NCBI RefSeq assembly: GCF_002843305.1 | Contig: NZ_PGSG01000026.1 | Coordinates: 1 to 64,000, forward strand | DNA from: Streptomyces barkulensis | Lineage (GTDB): Bacteria > Actinomycetota > Actinomycetes > Streptomycetales > Streptomycetaceae | Reading direction: 5' to 3' | DNA: 64,000 nt | In this document: in pieces, positions 7,851 to 16,550 of the stretch | Layout: the number at the start of each line of letters is the position of its first letter | Position numbering within the stretch: position 1 is the stretch's first letter | Notes under the pieces: model-generated | The model's input: the letters and a program-made list of their open reading frames with translations, nothing else | Told to the model about the DNA's origin: nothing | Databases searched by the model: none | Position numbers and translations under genes: made by a program

Positions 7851-10411
7851 GTTCGGTCTTCCGTCTTGGGTCGGCTCTGCCCCGGCGTGCTGCCGCCGGT
7901 TGTGGAGGGGGCGTCGGGGGCGGCGGCCTGCTGCCTGGCGATGCGGGACTGCCGCTGGAAGGCGCCGATGGCGGCGCCGGAACGGGCGGGCTCCGGGCGC
8001 AGGGTGAGCGTGTCCTCGTCCGGGCCGGGAGCCTTCCGGACGGCCGGCTTGCGCAGTTCGGGGGCGAGGCTGGCCTGGCGGACCCGCTTGGGCAGCGGCT
8101 TGTCCGCCGCGCCGTCGGGGTGCTCGGCGGCTTCCTCCGCGGCGCCCTGCGCGTCACCGGCCGCGCCGGTGCCGTCGTGCCGGGGTTCCTGGGCGTCCCC
8201 GGTGCCCTGGGCGTTTCCGGCGCTTTGGGCCGTTTCGGCGGACGGCGGGGCCGTCGGAGCGGGGACGACCGCGGACATCGCCCGGCCGCGGGACCGCACG
8301 GGCAGCGGTGCGGGGGATCCGCCGTCGGACGGAGCGCTCCTCCGGTCGGCGGCGCTTCCGTCCGCGGCGTCCGCCTCCCGGCGCGCGCCGGCTCTCCGGG
8401 GCGCGCCGTCGCCGGCGGGGGGCCTGTCGGCGACCAGTTCCTCGGGGATGTGGACGATCACCCGGGTGCCGCCGAACACCGACGGCCGGAACTCGACCCC
8501 CAGGCCCAGCCCGGAGGCGAGCCGCGCGACCACGTACAGGCCCAGCCGGACATCGTCGGCGCGGGAGAGCATGTCGGCGCGGGGCGGGTCGGCGACGAGC
8601 CGGTTGACCCGCTCGTACTCGTCCGGCTCCATGCCCAGGCCGCGGTCCTCGATCTCCACGACCAGGCCCCGCCCGACCATGCCGGCCCGCACCTCCACGG
8701 GGGTGGGCGGCTTGGAGAACGCGGCGGCGTTCTCCATCAGCTCGGCCAGCACGTGCACCACCGGGCCCACGGCGCGGCCGGTCAGCCAGGGCCTGCCCTC
8801 GACCTCGACCTGGATGCGGCGGTAGTCCTGCACCTCGCCCAGCGCGGCGCGCAGCACGTCCAGCATCTTCACCGGCTTGCGCCAGCGCCGCTGCGGCTGG
8901 CCGCCGCCGAGGATGACCAGGTTCTCCTCGTAGCGGCGCAGACGGGCCGTCAGATGGTCGAGGTCGAACAGGCCCTCCAGCACCTCCGGGTCCTCGTGGC
9001 GGCGCTCCATCTCGTCGAGCTTCTTCATCTGGAGACCGATGAGCAGCTGGGTGCGGCGGGCGATGCGCTGGAGCAGGCGTTCGAAGCCGTGGTGCTGCTC
9101 GACCTCCCGCACGGCGGTCTCGACGGCGCTGCGGCCCGCGAGGTTGAGCGCCTGGCCCAGCCGGCCCAGCTCGTCGTCCTCGTGACCGATCCGGGGCACC
9201 TCGGCCTCGGTGTCGACCGTCTCGCCGCGGCGCAGCCGCTCGACGACGTCGGGCAGCCTCCCCTCCAGCTCCAGAGCCTCCTGGCGCAGGGAGGTGATAC
9301 GCCGTCGCAGGGTGCCCGCGATCCGCAGGCTGAGTGTGACGATCAGGAGGACCGCCGCCAGGCTGATGGCGGCGATGGTCGTCATACGGCGCTCCAGAGC
9401 CGCCACCGACTCGCTACCGACCTGGTTGATGTCGATGGTCCGGTTCATGATCAGCTTCTGGAACTGCGGGGTGAGCGAGTCCACCGACCTGCGCCACTCG
9501 GCCTCGGAGTCGGGCAGGGGGATGCCGGGCCGCCCGTCGTGGGAGTGCGACTCCAGCAGCACCCGCTCCGTCTCGGCCTTCCCCAGCCAGTGGCTGTTGG
9601 TGGTCATCTGGCGGTAGAGCAGGAGGTCCTCGTGGGGCAGGTGGGAGGCGATCCGGCTCTCCAGCAGGAACTGCTGGGCGCCGATCCACTCGGTCAGGCT
9701 GGAGTGCTCGCCCTCGGTGAGCCGGCCGGAGCCCCAGCCGCGGGCGAGCAGGGCGTCCTCGCGGGAGATCATCTCCTTGGCCCAGAACAGGTCGATCAGG
9801 ACCCTGGCGCGGGCCGTCACCTCGCTGTTCTCCGAACGGCTCAGGGTCTCGAACAGACGCAGGTCGACGGCGATCAGCTCGGTGAAGTAGCGGAAGACGT
9901 CGGCCTGGCTCGCCACCCCGTTGTCCACGCTCTGGCGGATGCGGTCGATGCGGAGCATGTCCGAGCGGGTCAGCTCGACGATCTCCCGCAGTTCCTCGGA
10001 CGCGTTGGAGGCCTCGATGCCCGACAGCGAGCGGAAGGCGCGCAGCGCCTCGTCCGTCCGGGCGCGCTGCTCGCGCAGGGCGCTGCGGGTCGAAGCATCG
10101 GGTCCGGCCAGCATCTCGGCGCTGAGGCGCCGCTCCTCCTGGAGGTTGAAGTAGACGGCGTTGGCCGGAGTGCCGGCGCGGATGGCGAGGGCCTTCTCGT
10201 CCTTCTGGACCTCCCACTCCCGCGCCCACTGGCCGGTGGTCACGCCCCACAGGGCGATCATGGCGAGACTGGGCACGACGGCCAGGACGAGCAGGGCCGC
10301 CCGGATCGACTTCGGGCGCAGTGAACTCAGACGGAACGTTTTACTCGCCGACCGACCCCGCCGTCTCGGCACACGGATGCGCAGTGCCATCTCTCCCCAG
10401 CAGTGGTTCAC
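7847..10411 (-). CDS. cvnA: CvnA, nitrate/sulfite-sensing-domain histidine kinase-like sensor
   Basis: An 854-residue sensor. It has a basic N-terminus, TM1 near residues 38-58, an extracytoplasmic NIT-type helical domain (NLQEERRLSAEMLAG), TM2 near 345-362, a HAMP-like linker, a DHp-like coiled region and an ATP-binding domain (ELMENAAAFS; VEIEDRGLGM; GLGLYVVARLASGLG-type G2 box here as LGLYVVARLASGLGLG). The ~200-residue C-terminal tail is low-complexity and disordered. As in other CvnA proteins, the usual phosphoacceptor His motif is not obvious. The GTG at 10411 or the ATG at 10390 could be the start; the ATG has GGGGAG only two bases upstream. Confidence 0.9.
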   Translation of the reverse strand: MNHCWGEMALRIRVPRRRGRSASKTFRLSSLRPKSIRAALLVLAVVPSLAMIALWGVTTGQWAREWEVQKDEKALAIRAGTPANAVYFNLQEERRLSAEMLAGPDASTRSALREQRARTDEALRAFRSLSGIEASNASEELREIVELTRSDMLRIDRIRQSVDNGVASQADVFRYFTELIAVDLRLFETLSRSENSEVTARARVLIDLFWAKEMISREDALLARGWGSGRLTEGEHSSLTEWIGAQQFLLESRIASHLPHEDLLLYRQMTTNSHWLGKAETERVLLESHSHDGRPGIPLPDSEAEWRRSVDSLTPQFQKLIMNRTIDINQVGSESVAALERRMTTIAAISLAAVLLIVTLSLRIAGTLRRRITSLRQEALELEGRLPDVVERLRRGETVDTEAEVPRIGHEDDELGRLGQALNLAGRSAVETAVREVEQHHGFERLLQRIARRTQLLIGLQMKKLDEMERRHEDPEVLEGLFDLDHLTARLRRYEENLVILGGGQPQRRWRKPVKMLDVLRAALGEVQDYRRIQVEVEGRPWLTGRAVGPVVHVLAELMENAAAFSKPPTPVEVRAGMVGRGLVVEIEDRGLGMEPDEYERVNRLVADPPRADMLSRADDVRLGLYVVARLASGLGLGVEFRPSVFGGTRVIVHIPEELVADRPPAGDGAPRRAGARREADAADGSAADRRSAPSDGGSPAPLPVRSRGRAMSAVVPAPTAPPSAETAQSAGNAQGTGDAQEPRHDGTGAAGDAQGAAEEAAEHPDGAADKPLPKRVRQASLAPELRKPAVRKAPGPDEDTLTLRPEPARSGAAIGAFQRQSRIARQQAAAPDAPSTTGGSTPGQSRPKTEDRT

Positions 10412-10776
10412 GGTGACGGGTCGCCGCTGGTGGGAGCGGCGAAGGACGGAGCGATGTTAGTCATATGCGGTGTCAAAAGAAAACGGGTGAGGGCGTACTT
10501 CGCATCACCTGACAGCGCGTCCGGCCGGGCCTCCGTCCCCGCCTCGCCGCGGTCCGCGGACGGCGGCGTCCGGCAAATGGTTGAAAACTGGACGAGGAGG
10601 CGGGGGTGGTGGCGGACGGCCGGTTACGGGGGTGGGGCCCCGGAGGCGGTCGGCGCCCCCGGGGGGGGCGCCCCGGACGTGACCGGGCGCATGGGCCGCC
10701 GATGGTTCCCCGTCGCGAATCCCGGCGGCCGCGCGCCGCCGCCGTACGGCCGCCGGGATTCGCGCGCCGACTGCGG
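10412..10776. other. 365-bp intergenic region upstream of cvnA
   Basis: No convincing gene. On the minus strand, a TTGACA (10475-10480) and a downstream TAACAT lie just before cvnA, but their spacing (11 bases) is too short for one sigma-70-like promoter. They may belong to different promoters. A strong hairpin lies at 10715-10763, and a G8 tract occurs near 10660. Confidence 0.5.
10715..10763. terminator. Intrinsic terminator-like hairpin
   Basis: A perfect 16-bp inverted repeat, GCGAATCCCGGCGGCC (10715-10730) and its complement (10748-10763), with a 17-base loop. It begins 13 bases past the stop of the S4-domain gene, placing it as that gene's terminator and as insulation from the conservon. 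Confidence 0.8.
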
Positions 10777-11151
10777 TCAGCGGCCGCGCAGCCGCTCCGT
10801 CTCGCGCCGCTCCCGTTTGGTCGGGCGGCCCGCGCCGCGCTCGCGCCGGGCCACCGGGGCGGCGTACTCGCGCGGGGGCGGGGGCGGGCTGTTGTCGACG
10901 AAGCACTCCGCCGCGACCGCGGCGCCGACCCGCTTGCGCACCAGGCGCGTGACGACGACGATCCGGTCGCGGCCCAGGTGGCGCAGCCGCACCTCGTCAC
11001 CGGTGCGCACCGGGTGGGAGGGCTTCACCCGGTCGCCGTTGATGCGGACATGGCCTCCGCGGCAGGCGGCGGCGGCCATCGAACGTGTCTTGGTGAGCCG
11101 GGCGGACCAGATCCAGCTGTCGATCCGCACGCTCCCCTCGTCTGCAGCCAT
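10777..11151 (-). CDS. S4-domain RNA-binding protein (Hsp15/HslR-like)
   Basis: A 124-residue protein with an N-terminal S4 fold (about residues 7-75: VRIDSWIWSARLTKTRSMAAAACRGGHVRINGDRVKPSHPVRTGDEV). A basic C-terminus ends RGAGRPTKRERRETERLRGR. This is the architecture of Hsp15-like proteins, which bind 50S-nascent-chain complexes after ribosome stalling in E. coli. The ATG at 11151 gives the family-like N-terminus. It stands alone, with a terminator directly downstream. Confidence 0.88.
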   Translation of the reverse strand: MAADEGSVRIDSWIWSARLTKTRSMAAAACRGGHVRINGDRVKPSHPVRTGDEVRLRHLGRDRIVVVTRLVRKRVGAAVAAECFVDNSPPPPPREYAAPVARRERGAGRPTKRERRETERLRGR

Positions 11152-11324
11152 GCCCCCGACTCTAGAGGAGCGCCCCGCCCGGCGGGGGCCGGACAGGTTC
11201 CTTCGCCCTTCGCCTCCGCAACGGCGGTCCCCTGTGGCGGCGCACGGGGTGCGGGGTGCCGCGGAAAACCCGGGCGGGAGGTCTTGACGGGCGGCGCTGA
11301 CGGGGGGAAGGTCTGGCAACAGGC

Positions 11325-11340
11325 ATGGGAGCGCTCCCAT
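11325..11340. promoter_or_regulatory. CebR-type operator
   Basis: ATGGGAGCGCTCCCAT, a perfect 16-bp palindrome containing the 14-bp TGGGAGCGCTCCCA consensus bound by the cellulose-utilisation repressor CebR in Streptomyces. It sits 62 bases before the GH6 start, downstream of a TTGACG that could be a -35 element. CebR release by cello-oligosaccharides would induce the gene. Confidence 0.9.
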
Positions 11341-11402
11341 GGGGTGGCGGGCCGTGCCGCGGGGAGCGCTTCGTCGGATCGCCCACGTCAGGAGCCGCAA
11401 AC

Positions 11403-12605
11403 GTGCAGAGACGCAGAAGAGGCACCGTCGCAGCCGCAGCGGCGGCCGCCGCGCTGGCGCTGGTCGCCGGGACCGGGGCGGCCGGGGCCGCCGACCGGGC
11501 CGAAGGAGGAGCGCAGAAGCGGGAACGGGGCGGGGGACGCCTGTACGTACCGCCGGCCAACCCGGATGCGTACACGCAGATCAGGGAGCTGGTGGAGGCG
11601 CGGGAGTACCGGGACGCCGTCGGTGTCGCCCGGATGGTGACCACTCCCCAGGCGGTCTGGCTCAACGGCAACGGGGACGACAGCCGTATCCGGCAGGAGG
11701 TGGCCCGCATCGTGCGGGACGCCGCGCGCGAACGCGCCCTGCCGGTGCTGGCCCTCTACAACGTCCCCGGGCGCGACTGCTCGCAGTACTCGGCGGGCGG
11801 CGCGGCGAACACCGCCGAGTACAAGGCCTGGATCGACGAGGTCGCCAGGGGCATCGGCGGCAAGCGGGCGCTGATCGTCCTGGAGCCCGACTCCCTGGCC
11901 CTGCTGCCCTCCGACTGCGGCCAGGACGACGACGAGGGAACCCTGACCGCCGCCCGCTACGCGGAGATCGACTACGCCGTCGAGACCCTCTCGGCCCGGC
12001 CCGGCACCACCGTCTACCTCGACGCCGGCCACAGCGGCTGGCACAGCGTCAGGTCCATCGTGCCCCGGCTGGTCGAGGCCGGGATCGAGCGGACCGCCGG
12101 CTTCTACCTCAACGCCTCCAACTACCGGGCCGACGACGAGCTGGCCCGGTACGGCGAGCTGGTCTCCGGCTGCGTGGAGTACGTCCGGGGCGGCGGCGAC
12201 GCGGCCTCCTGCCCCGACCAGTGGTCGGACCGGAACGACGCCCGGGCCTGGCTGGAGGAGAACGTCACCGCCGACCCGGCCGACCAGCCCCACTTCGTCA
12301 CCGACACCAGCCGCAACGGCAAGGGGCCGTGGACGCCGCCGGCGGATCTCTACCCGGACCCGCAGGACTGGTGCAACCCGCCGGACCGCGGCCTGGGCGC
12401 GCGGCCGACCACCCGCACCGGCGACCCGCTGCACGACGCCCGCCTGTGGATCAAGATCCCCGGTGAGTCGGACGGCCTGTGCCTGCGCGGCACCGAGGGG
12501 CCCGAGGATCCCGCGCGCGGCATGGTCGATCCGGCGGCCGGCCAGTGGTTCCCGCAGCAGGCGCTGGAACTGGTGCGCAACGCGGAGCCGCCGCTGCGCC
12601 CCTGA
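11403..12605 (+). CDS. Secreted GH6 endoglucanase/cellobiohydrolase
   Basis: A 400-residue glycoside hydrolase family 6 enzyme that cleaves beta-1,4-glucan with inversion. A signal peptide (RRRR then a long Ala-rich helix, cleavage near AAGAA-DR, residue ~30) is followed by the catalytic domain. Seen motifs are YNVPGRDCSQ (Asp ~125) and IVLEPDSLALL (Asp ~163, general acid) plus YLDAGHSGW. Four Cys (RDC, SDC, SGC, SCPDQ) suggest two disulfides. No cellulose-binding module is present. The GTG at 11403 follows AGGAG. Expression is likely CebR-controlled through the upstream palindrome. Confidence 0.93.
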   Translation: MQRRRRGTVAAAAAAAALALVAGTGAAGAADRAEGGAQKRERGGGRLYVPPANPDAYTQIRELVEAREYRDAVGVARMVTTPQAVWLNGNGDDSRIRQEVARIVRDAARERALPVLALYNVPGRDCSQYSAGGAANTAEYKAWIDEVARGIGGKRALIVLEPDSLALLPSDCGQDDDEGTLTAARYAEIDYAVETLSARPGTTVYLDAGHSGWHSVRSIVPRLVEAGIERTAGFYLNASNYRADDELARYGELVSGCVEYVRGGGDAASCPDQWSDRNDARAWLEENVTADPADQPHFVTDTSRNGKGPWTPPADLYPDPQDWCNPPDRGLGARPTTRTGDPLHDARLWIKIPGESDGLCLRGTEGPEDPARGMVDPAAGQWFPQQALELVRNAEPPLRP

Positions 12606-12664
12606 ACCGCGACCACCCGCCCGGACGCTCCCCGCGCCTGGAGCCCCGGTCGGGAACCCCCGGC

Positions 12665-12693
12665 CCGGCGGCGCGATGAGGGCGCGCCGCCGG
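12665..12693. terminator. Terminator-like hairpin after GH6 gene
   Basis: A perfect 11-bp stem CCGGCGGCGCG / CGCGCCGCCGG with loop ATGAGGG, 60 bases beyond the GH6 stop. It suggests the GH3 gene is transcribed separately. Confidence 0.7.
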
Positions 12694-12826
12694 ACCGGTT
12701 CCGCGTCCGGCCCCGGTGTCTCCTCCGCCGGGGCCGGACGTCCGGCCGGTGGCCGCCGGCCGGGGCCGGAAAGCCCCCACAGGCCGCATGCCCGCAGCGC
12801 GGCCCCACCGGAAGGACGGCACCGCC

Positions 12827-15109
12827 ATGAGAAGGACGACGAGAGGAACCCCTGAGCGCGGGAGAGGGCGGACACCGGCCGGCACCGCGCTGCGCGGCCG
12901 GATCAGGCGGCTGACCGCGGGAGCGGCGGTGAGCCTGATGGTGGCCTGCAGCCTGAACGGCACCCCCGCCGCGGCGTCGGCCGACGCGCCGCCCGCCTAC
13001 GAGGATCCGGCCCTGCCGGTGGACGACCGAGTCGAGGACCTGCTGTCCCGCATGTCCCTCGACGACAAGATCGGCCAGATGACCCAGGTCGACCGCGGCG
13101 CCCTGGATGCGCGGCCGGACGACCTGGCGGCCTACCGCATCGGCTCCGTCCTGTCCGGCGGCGGTTCCGCCCCCACGCCCAACACCCCCCAGGCGTGGGC
13201 GGAGATGTACGACTCCTTCCAGCGCACCGCCCTGTCCACTCCGCTGGGCATTCCCATGATCTACGGCGTGGACGCCGTCCACGGCCACAACAACGTACGG
13301 GGCGCGACGATCTTCCCCCACAACATCGGGCTCGGGGCCGCCCGCGACCCCGCCCTGGTGGAGCGGATCGGGCGGGCCACCGCCGAGGAGGTCTCCGGCA
13401 CCGGCGTCGACTGGACCTTCGCGCCCTGTCTGTGTGTGGCCCGCGACGACCGCTGGGGGCGCACCTACGAGTCCTTCGGTGAGACGCCCGAACTGCCCGG
13501 TGCGATGACCTCGCTGATCGACGGCCTCCAGGGCGCCTCGCTCGGTGCCCCCGGTTCGGTCCTGGCCACCGCCAAGCACTACATCGGCGACGGCGGCACC
13601 ACAGGAGGCGACGACCAGGGCAACACCGAGCTGAGCGAGACCGAGCTGCGCGAGATCCATCTGCCGCCGTTCCGCGAGGCGGTGGAGCGGGGCGTGGGCT
13701 CGGTGATGGTCTCCTACAGCAGCTGGAACGGCGCGAAACTGCACGGCCACCGCTACCTGATCACCGACGTCCTCAAGGGCGAACTGGGCTTCACCGGCTT
13801 CGTGGTGTCCGACTGGGCGGGCGTCGACCAGCTCGACGGCCGGGAGGGCTTCACCGCCTCCGAGGTCCGCGACGCGGTGAACGCCGGCATCGACATGGTG
13901 ATGGTGCCCCACGACTACCGCGGGTTCATCGAGCTGCTGCGCGGCGAGGTGCGGGCCGGACGGGTTCCGATGGAGCGCGTCGACGACGCCAACCGCCGCA
14001 TCCTGGCCAAGAAGTTCGAGCTGGGTCTGTTCGAGAACCCCTACACCGACCGCTCCTACACCTCCACGATCGGCTCCGCCGCCCACCGCGAACTCGCCCG
14101 CGAGGCGGTGCGCAAGTCCCAGGTGCTGCTGAAGAACTCCGGCGGACTGCTGCCGCTGGCCGATTCGGCGAAGGTCTTCGTGGCGGGGAAGAACGCCGAC
14201 GACATCGGCAACCAGAGCGGCGGCTGGACCATCACCTGGCAGGGCTCCTCCGGCGACATCACACCGGGCACCACCGTCCTGGAGGGCATGCGGGCCGCGG
14301 CCTCGGACCCCTCGAAGGTCGCCTACGACCGCCACGGCAACGGCATCGACGGCTCCTACGACGTGGCCGTGGCCGTCGTCGGCGAGAAGCCGTACGCGGA
14401 GATGGAGGGCGACAGGCCCGGCTCGATGGGCCTGGACCAGGAGGATCTGGCCACCCTCTCGCGGCTGAGGGCCTCCGGGGTGCCGGTCGTGGTCGTGCTC
14501 GTCTCCGGCCGTCCGCTGGACATCGCCGGACAGCTCGGCGGCTGGGACGCGCTGCTCGCCTCCTGGCTGCCGGGCACCGAGGGCGCGGGGGTGGCCGACG
14601 TACTCTACGGCGACCACGCGCCGACGGGGAGGCTCCCGGTGACCTGGATGCGGTCCGCGAGCCAGCAGCCGGTCAACGACGGCGACGGCAAGGACGCGCT
14701 GTTCCCCTACGGGTACGGACTCACCTACACCGACGCCGGCCCGGAGGACCCGGGCGACCCGGAGGAGCCCGAGGACCCGGAGGAGCCCGGTGACCCGGAG
14801 AACCCCGGGCAGGCGCCGTGCACCGCCGACTACCGGGTCGTCAACCAGTGGTCGGACGGCTTCCAGGCCGAGGTGACGGTGCGCAACAACGGCTCCGCCC
14901 CCGTCGACGGCTGGCAGGTGCGCTGGACTCCGCAGGGCGGGTTCACCCCCGGCAGCGTCTGGAACGCCACGCTCACCCGCTCCGGCGACACCGTGATCGC
15001 CACCGGCGCGGACTGGAACGCGCGGCTGGCCCCGGACGGATCGGCGACGTTCGGCTTCACGGCCACCGGCTCCCCGGCCGTACCGGAGACCGTCTGCGCC
15101 GGCTCCTGA
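12827..15109 (+). CDS. Secreted GH3 beta-glucosidase/glucanase with CBM2
   Basis: A 760-residue exported GH3 enzyme. The signal region contains AAVSLMVAC, so it is either a lipoprotein (Cys ~40) or cleaved later near AAASA. The GH3 domains span about residues 60-640. KHYIGDGGTTGGDDQGNT is conserved, and the nucleophile Asp lies in VVSDWAG (~329). A Pro/Glu/Asp linker of DPEEPEDPEEP type (~640-664) leads to a C-terminal CBM2 bracketed by Cys665 and a final Cys, with aromatic residues in NQWSDGF, VDGWQVRW and DWNARL. The ATG at 12827 follows GGAAGGAC. It probably converts cello-oligosaccharides released by the neighbouring GH6 enzyme; no CebR box is seen directly upstream. Confidence 0.92.
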   Translation: MRRTTRGTPERGRGRTPAGTALRGRIRRLTAGAAVSLMVACSLNGTPAAASADAPPAYEDPALPVDDRVEDLLSRMSLDDKIGQMTQVDRGALDARPDDLAAYRIGSVLSGGGSAPTPNTPQAWAEMYDSFQRTALSTPLGIPMIYGVDAVHGHNNVRGATIFPHNIGLGAARDPALVERIGRATAEEVSGTGVDWTFAPCLCVARDDRWGRTYESFGETPELPGAMTSLIDGLQGASLGAPGSVLATAKHYIGDGGTTGGDDQGNTELSETELREIHLPPFREAVERGVGSVMVSYSSWNGAKLHGHRYLITDVLKGELGFTGFVVSDWAGVDQLDGREGFTASEVRDAVNAGIDMVMVPHDYRGFIELLRGEVRAGRVPMERVDDANRRILAKKFELGLFENPYTDRSYTSTIGSAAHRELAREAVRKSQVLLKNSGGLLPLADSAKVFVAGKNADDIGNQSGGWTITWQGSSGDITPGTTVLEGMRAAASDPSKVAYDRHGNGIDGSYDVAVAVVGEKPYAEMEGDRPGSMGLDQEDLATLSRLRASGVPVVVVLVSGRPLDIAGQLGGWDALLASWLPGTEGAGVADVLYGDHAPTGRLPVTWMRSASQQPVNDGDGKDALFPYGYGLTYTDAGPEDPGDPEEPEDPEEPGDPENPGQAPCTADYRVVNQWSDGFQAEVTVRNNGSAPVDGWQVRWTPQGGFTPGSVWNATLTRSGDTVIATGADWNARLAPDGSATFGFTATGSPAVPETVCAGS

Positions 15110-15128
15110 CACGGCCGTCCCACCGGTC

Positions 15129-15173
15129 CGGCTCCGGTCCGAACCCGCCGTCACGGGGCTCGGGCCGGAGCCG
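15129..15173. terminator. Terminator-like hairpin after GH3 gene
   Basis: Arms CGGCTCCGGTCCGA (15129-15142) and TCGGGCCGGAGCCG (15160-15173) pair over 14 positions with one G-U wobble and a 17-base loop, starting 20 bases after the GH3 stop. Confidence 0.75.
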
Positions 15174-15243
15174 CCGGGCGGGTGTTTCCTCCCCTTCGGT
15201 CCGGGTACCGGGGCCAGGTCAGCGAAGAAGGGACGAGGTGACC

Positions 15244-15654
15244 ATGCGGTACGACACCTTCCTCGGACAGGTACAGGCACGCGCCCGGCTGGACAACCCC
15301 GGCGCGGCCGAGACCGCCACCCGGGCCAGCCTGGAGACCCTCGCGGAACGCGTCCCGGCCACGGTCGCGGAGAAGCTGGCCGCCCAGCTTCCGCGCGAGA
15401 TCGGCGAGCATCTGCGCAGGGTCGCGTACGCCCCCGACGAGCCGGTCTCGGGCATGCGGATGAGCACCCAGGAGTTCTTCGACCGCGTCGCGCAGCGTGC
15501 CTCGGCCGACCGCCCCAAGGCGATGCACGAGGCCCGCTGCGTGATCGAGGTGGTCGACGAGGCCACCGGCGGGGCGTGCTCGGCGAAGATCCGCCCCTCC
15601 CTGGACGACGAACTCGCCCGAGTGCTTTTCTCGGGCAGCTCGGGGCACACGTGA
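15244..15654 (+). CDS. DUF2267 domain protein
   Basis: A 136-residue DUF2267 protein. The opening MRYDTFLGQVQARARLDNPGAAETATRASLETLAERVP and EKLAAQLPREIGEHL are the family core (LAxRVxGxxAxxLxAQLPxxL). A second similar helical unit lies in STQEFFDRVAQRASADRPKAMHEARCVIEVVDEATG. Members are small helical proteins of unknown function often found with stress genes. The start ATG follows GGGACGAGG. Confidence 0.85.
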   Translation: MRYDTFLGQVQARARLDNPGAAETATRASLETLAERVPATVAEKLAAQLPREIGEHLRRVAYAPDEPVSGMRMSTQEFFDRVAQRASADRPKAMHEARCVIEVVDEATGGACSAKIRPSLDDELARVLFSGSSGHT

Positions 15655-15656
15655 GC

Positions 15657-15694
15657 AGTGCCGGTGCGGGCCACCGGCCCGGCGCACCGGCACT
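15657..15694. terminator. Terminator-like hairpin after DUF2267 gene
   Basis: A perfect 12-bp stem AGTGCCGGTGCG / CGCACCGGCACT with a 14-base loop, beginning 3 bases after the DUF2267 stop codon. Confidence 0.8.
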
Positions 15695-15727
15695 CGCCGG
15701 AGCGCCCGCGCGACGACCCCTGAGACG

Positions 15728-15841
15728 GTGACCGTGTTCGTCTTCTTCTCCAACCGCACCGGGTGCCTGGGCTCCCTGCTGGTCAGTCTGGCCGGCACGG
15801 CCCTTCTGCTCCTGCTGCTCTACAGCTGCCGGGGGCGCTGA
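15728..15841 (+). CDS. Small hydrophobic membrane peptide (37 aa)
   Basis: A GTG-started reading frame with a short N-terminus TVFVFFSNRTGCLGS followed by one transmembrane helix (LLVSLAGTALLLLLLY) and a basic end SCRGR. The 'FVFFSNRxGCLGSxLVS' pattern recurs in small unannotated actinomycete membrane peptides, which supports it as a real gene. A second GTG two codons in is an alternative start. The Shine-Dalgarno is weak (CTGAGAC). Function is unknown. Confidence 0.6.
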   Translation: MTVFVFFSNRTGCLGSLLVSLAGTALLLLLLYSCRGR

Positions 15842-15886
15842 CCGCCGAAGCGCGGCGGCGGGCGGGGTGTTCCGGGACCGAGGTGC

Positions 15887-16441
15887 CTACGCGGCCTCCG
15901 GCGACGGCAGCGGCTCGCCGCACCGCTCGCAGACGCCCGAGCCCACCCGCTCGTTCAGCCGTCCGCACGCGGGGCAGACCCGGTCCAGCATGCACGGCCC
16001 CTCGCCCCCCTCATCACAGACCTCGCCACCGCTCCCGCCGCCGGGGGCGGCGTGCTCGGCGGAGGGCGGGCGCACCCCGACGGTCATACCGGGCCGCCTG
16101 CGGTGGACGGTCAGATAGACCAGGCCCTCCGGGCCCGCCCGCAGGGCCCGCCGCGAGGTGCGCGGCAGCCACACCAGGGCCTTGGGAGCGAGCGCCCGGC
16201 GTCCGCCGGAGCCGTCCTCCATCTCCCCGTCGCCGGCGACCACCAGCAGCAGCACGTCCAGATCGTTCTCGGCGTGCTCGCCCACGGACGCCCCCGGCGG
16301 CAGACGTACCAGATTCGCGTCGAGCTGCCGTCCGGACTCGGCCAGCCGCCACAGCGCCCCGCCCTCGCCGGGGGCCGCCCGCGCGATGCGGTCGTCGAGG
16401 TCGGTCAGGACGCGGGGGGTCTCCTCGGGGGACACCGGCAC
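15887..16441 (-). CDS. Cupin domain protein with C-terminal zinc ribbon
   Basis: A 184-residue protein. Residues ~20-115 form a small cupin (ALWRLAESGRQLDANLVRLPPGASVGEHAENDLDVLLLVVAGDGEMEDG), whose weak metal motif retains GEH and END. An acidic linker (GGGSGGEVCDEGGEGPC) follows, and a C-terminal rubredoxin-like zinc ribbon (CPACGRLNERVGSGVCERCGEPL) ends it. The fusion is common in actinomycetes. Ligand and role are unknown; the gene stands alone, divergent from the pseudouridine synthase. Confidence 0.75.
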   Translation of the reverse strand: MPVSPEETPRVLTDLDDRIARAAPGEGGALWRLAESGRQLDANLVRLPPGASVGEHAENDLDVLLLVVAGDGEMEDGSGGRRALAPKALVWLPRTSRRALRAGPEGLVYLTVHRRRPGMTVGVRPPSAEHAAPGGGSGGEVCDEGGEGPCMLDRVCPACGRLNERVGSGVCERCGEPLPSPEAA

Positions 16442-16550
16442 CTCCGGGAAGGGGCGTGGACGGGCGCCCCGATCCTACGGCGGGCCCGCCCGGCGGCCGG
16501 GCACCCGCCCAGGCGGCCCCACTACCGCACGGCACTAGGCTTGCCCCGAG

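Noticed and set aside
11284..11312. Complete promoter for the GH6 gene
   Set aside because: A TTGACG is present but no acceptable -10 lies 16-18 bases downstream.
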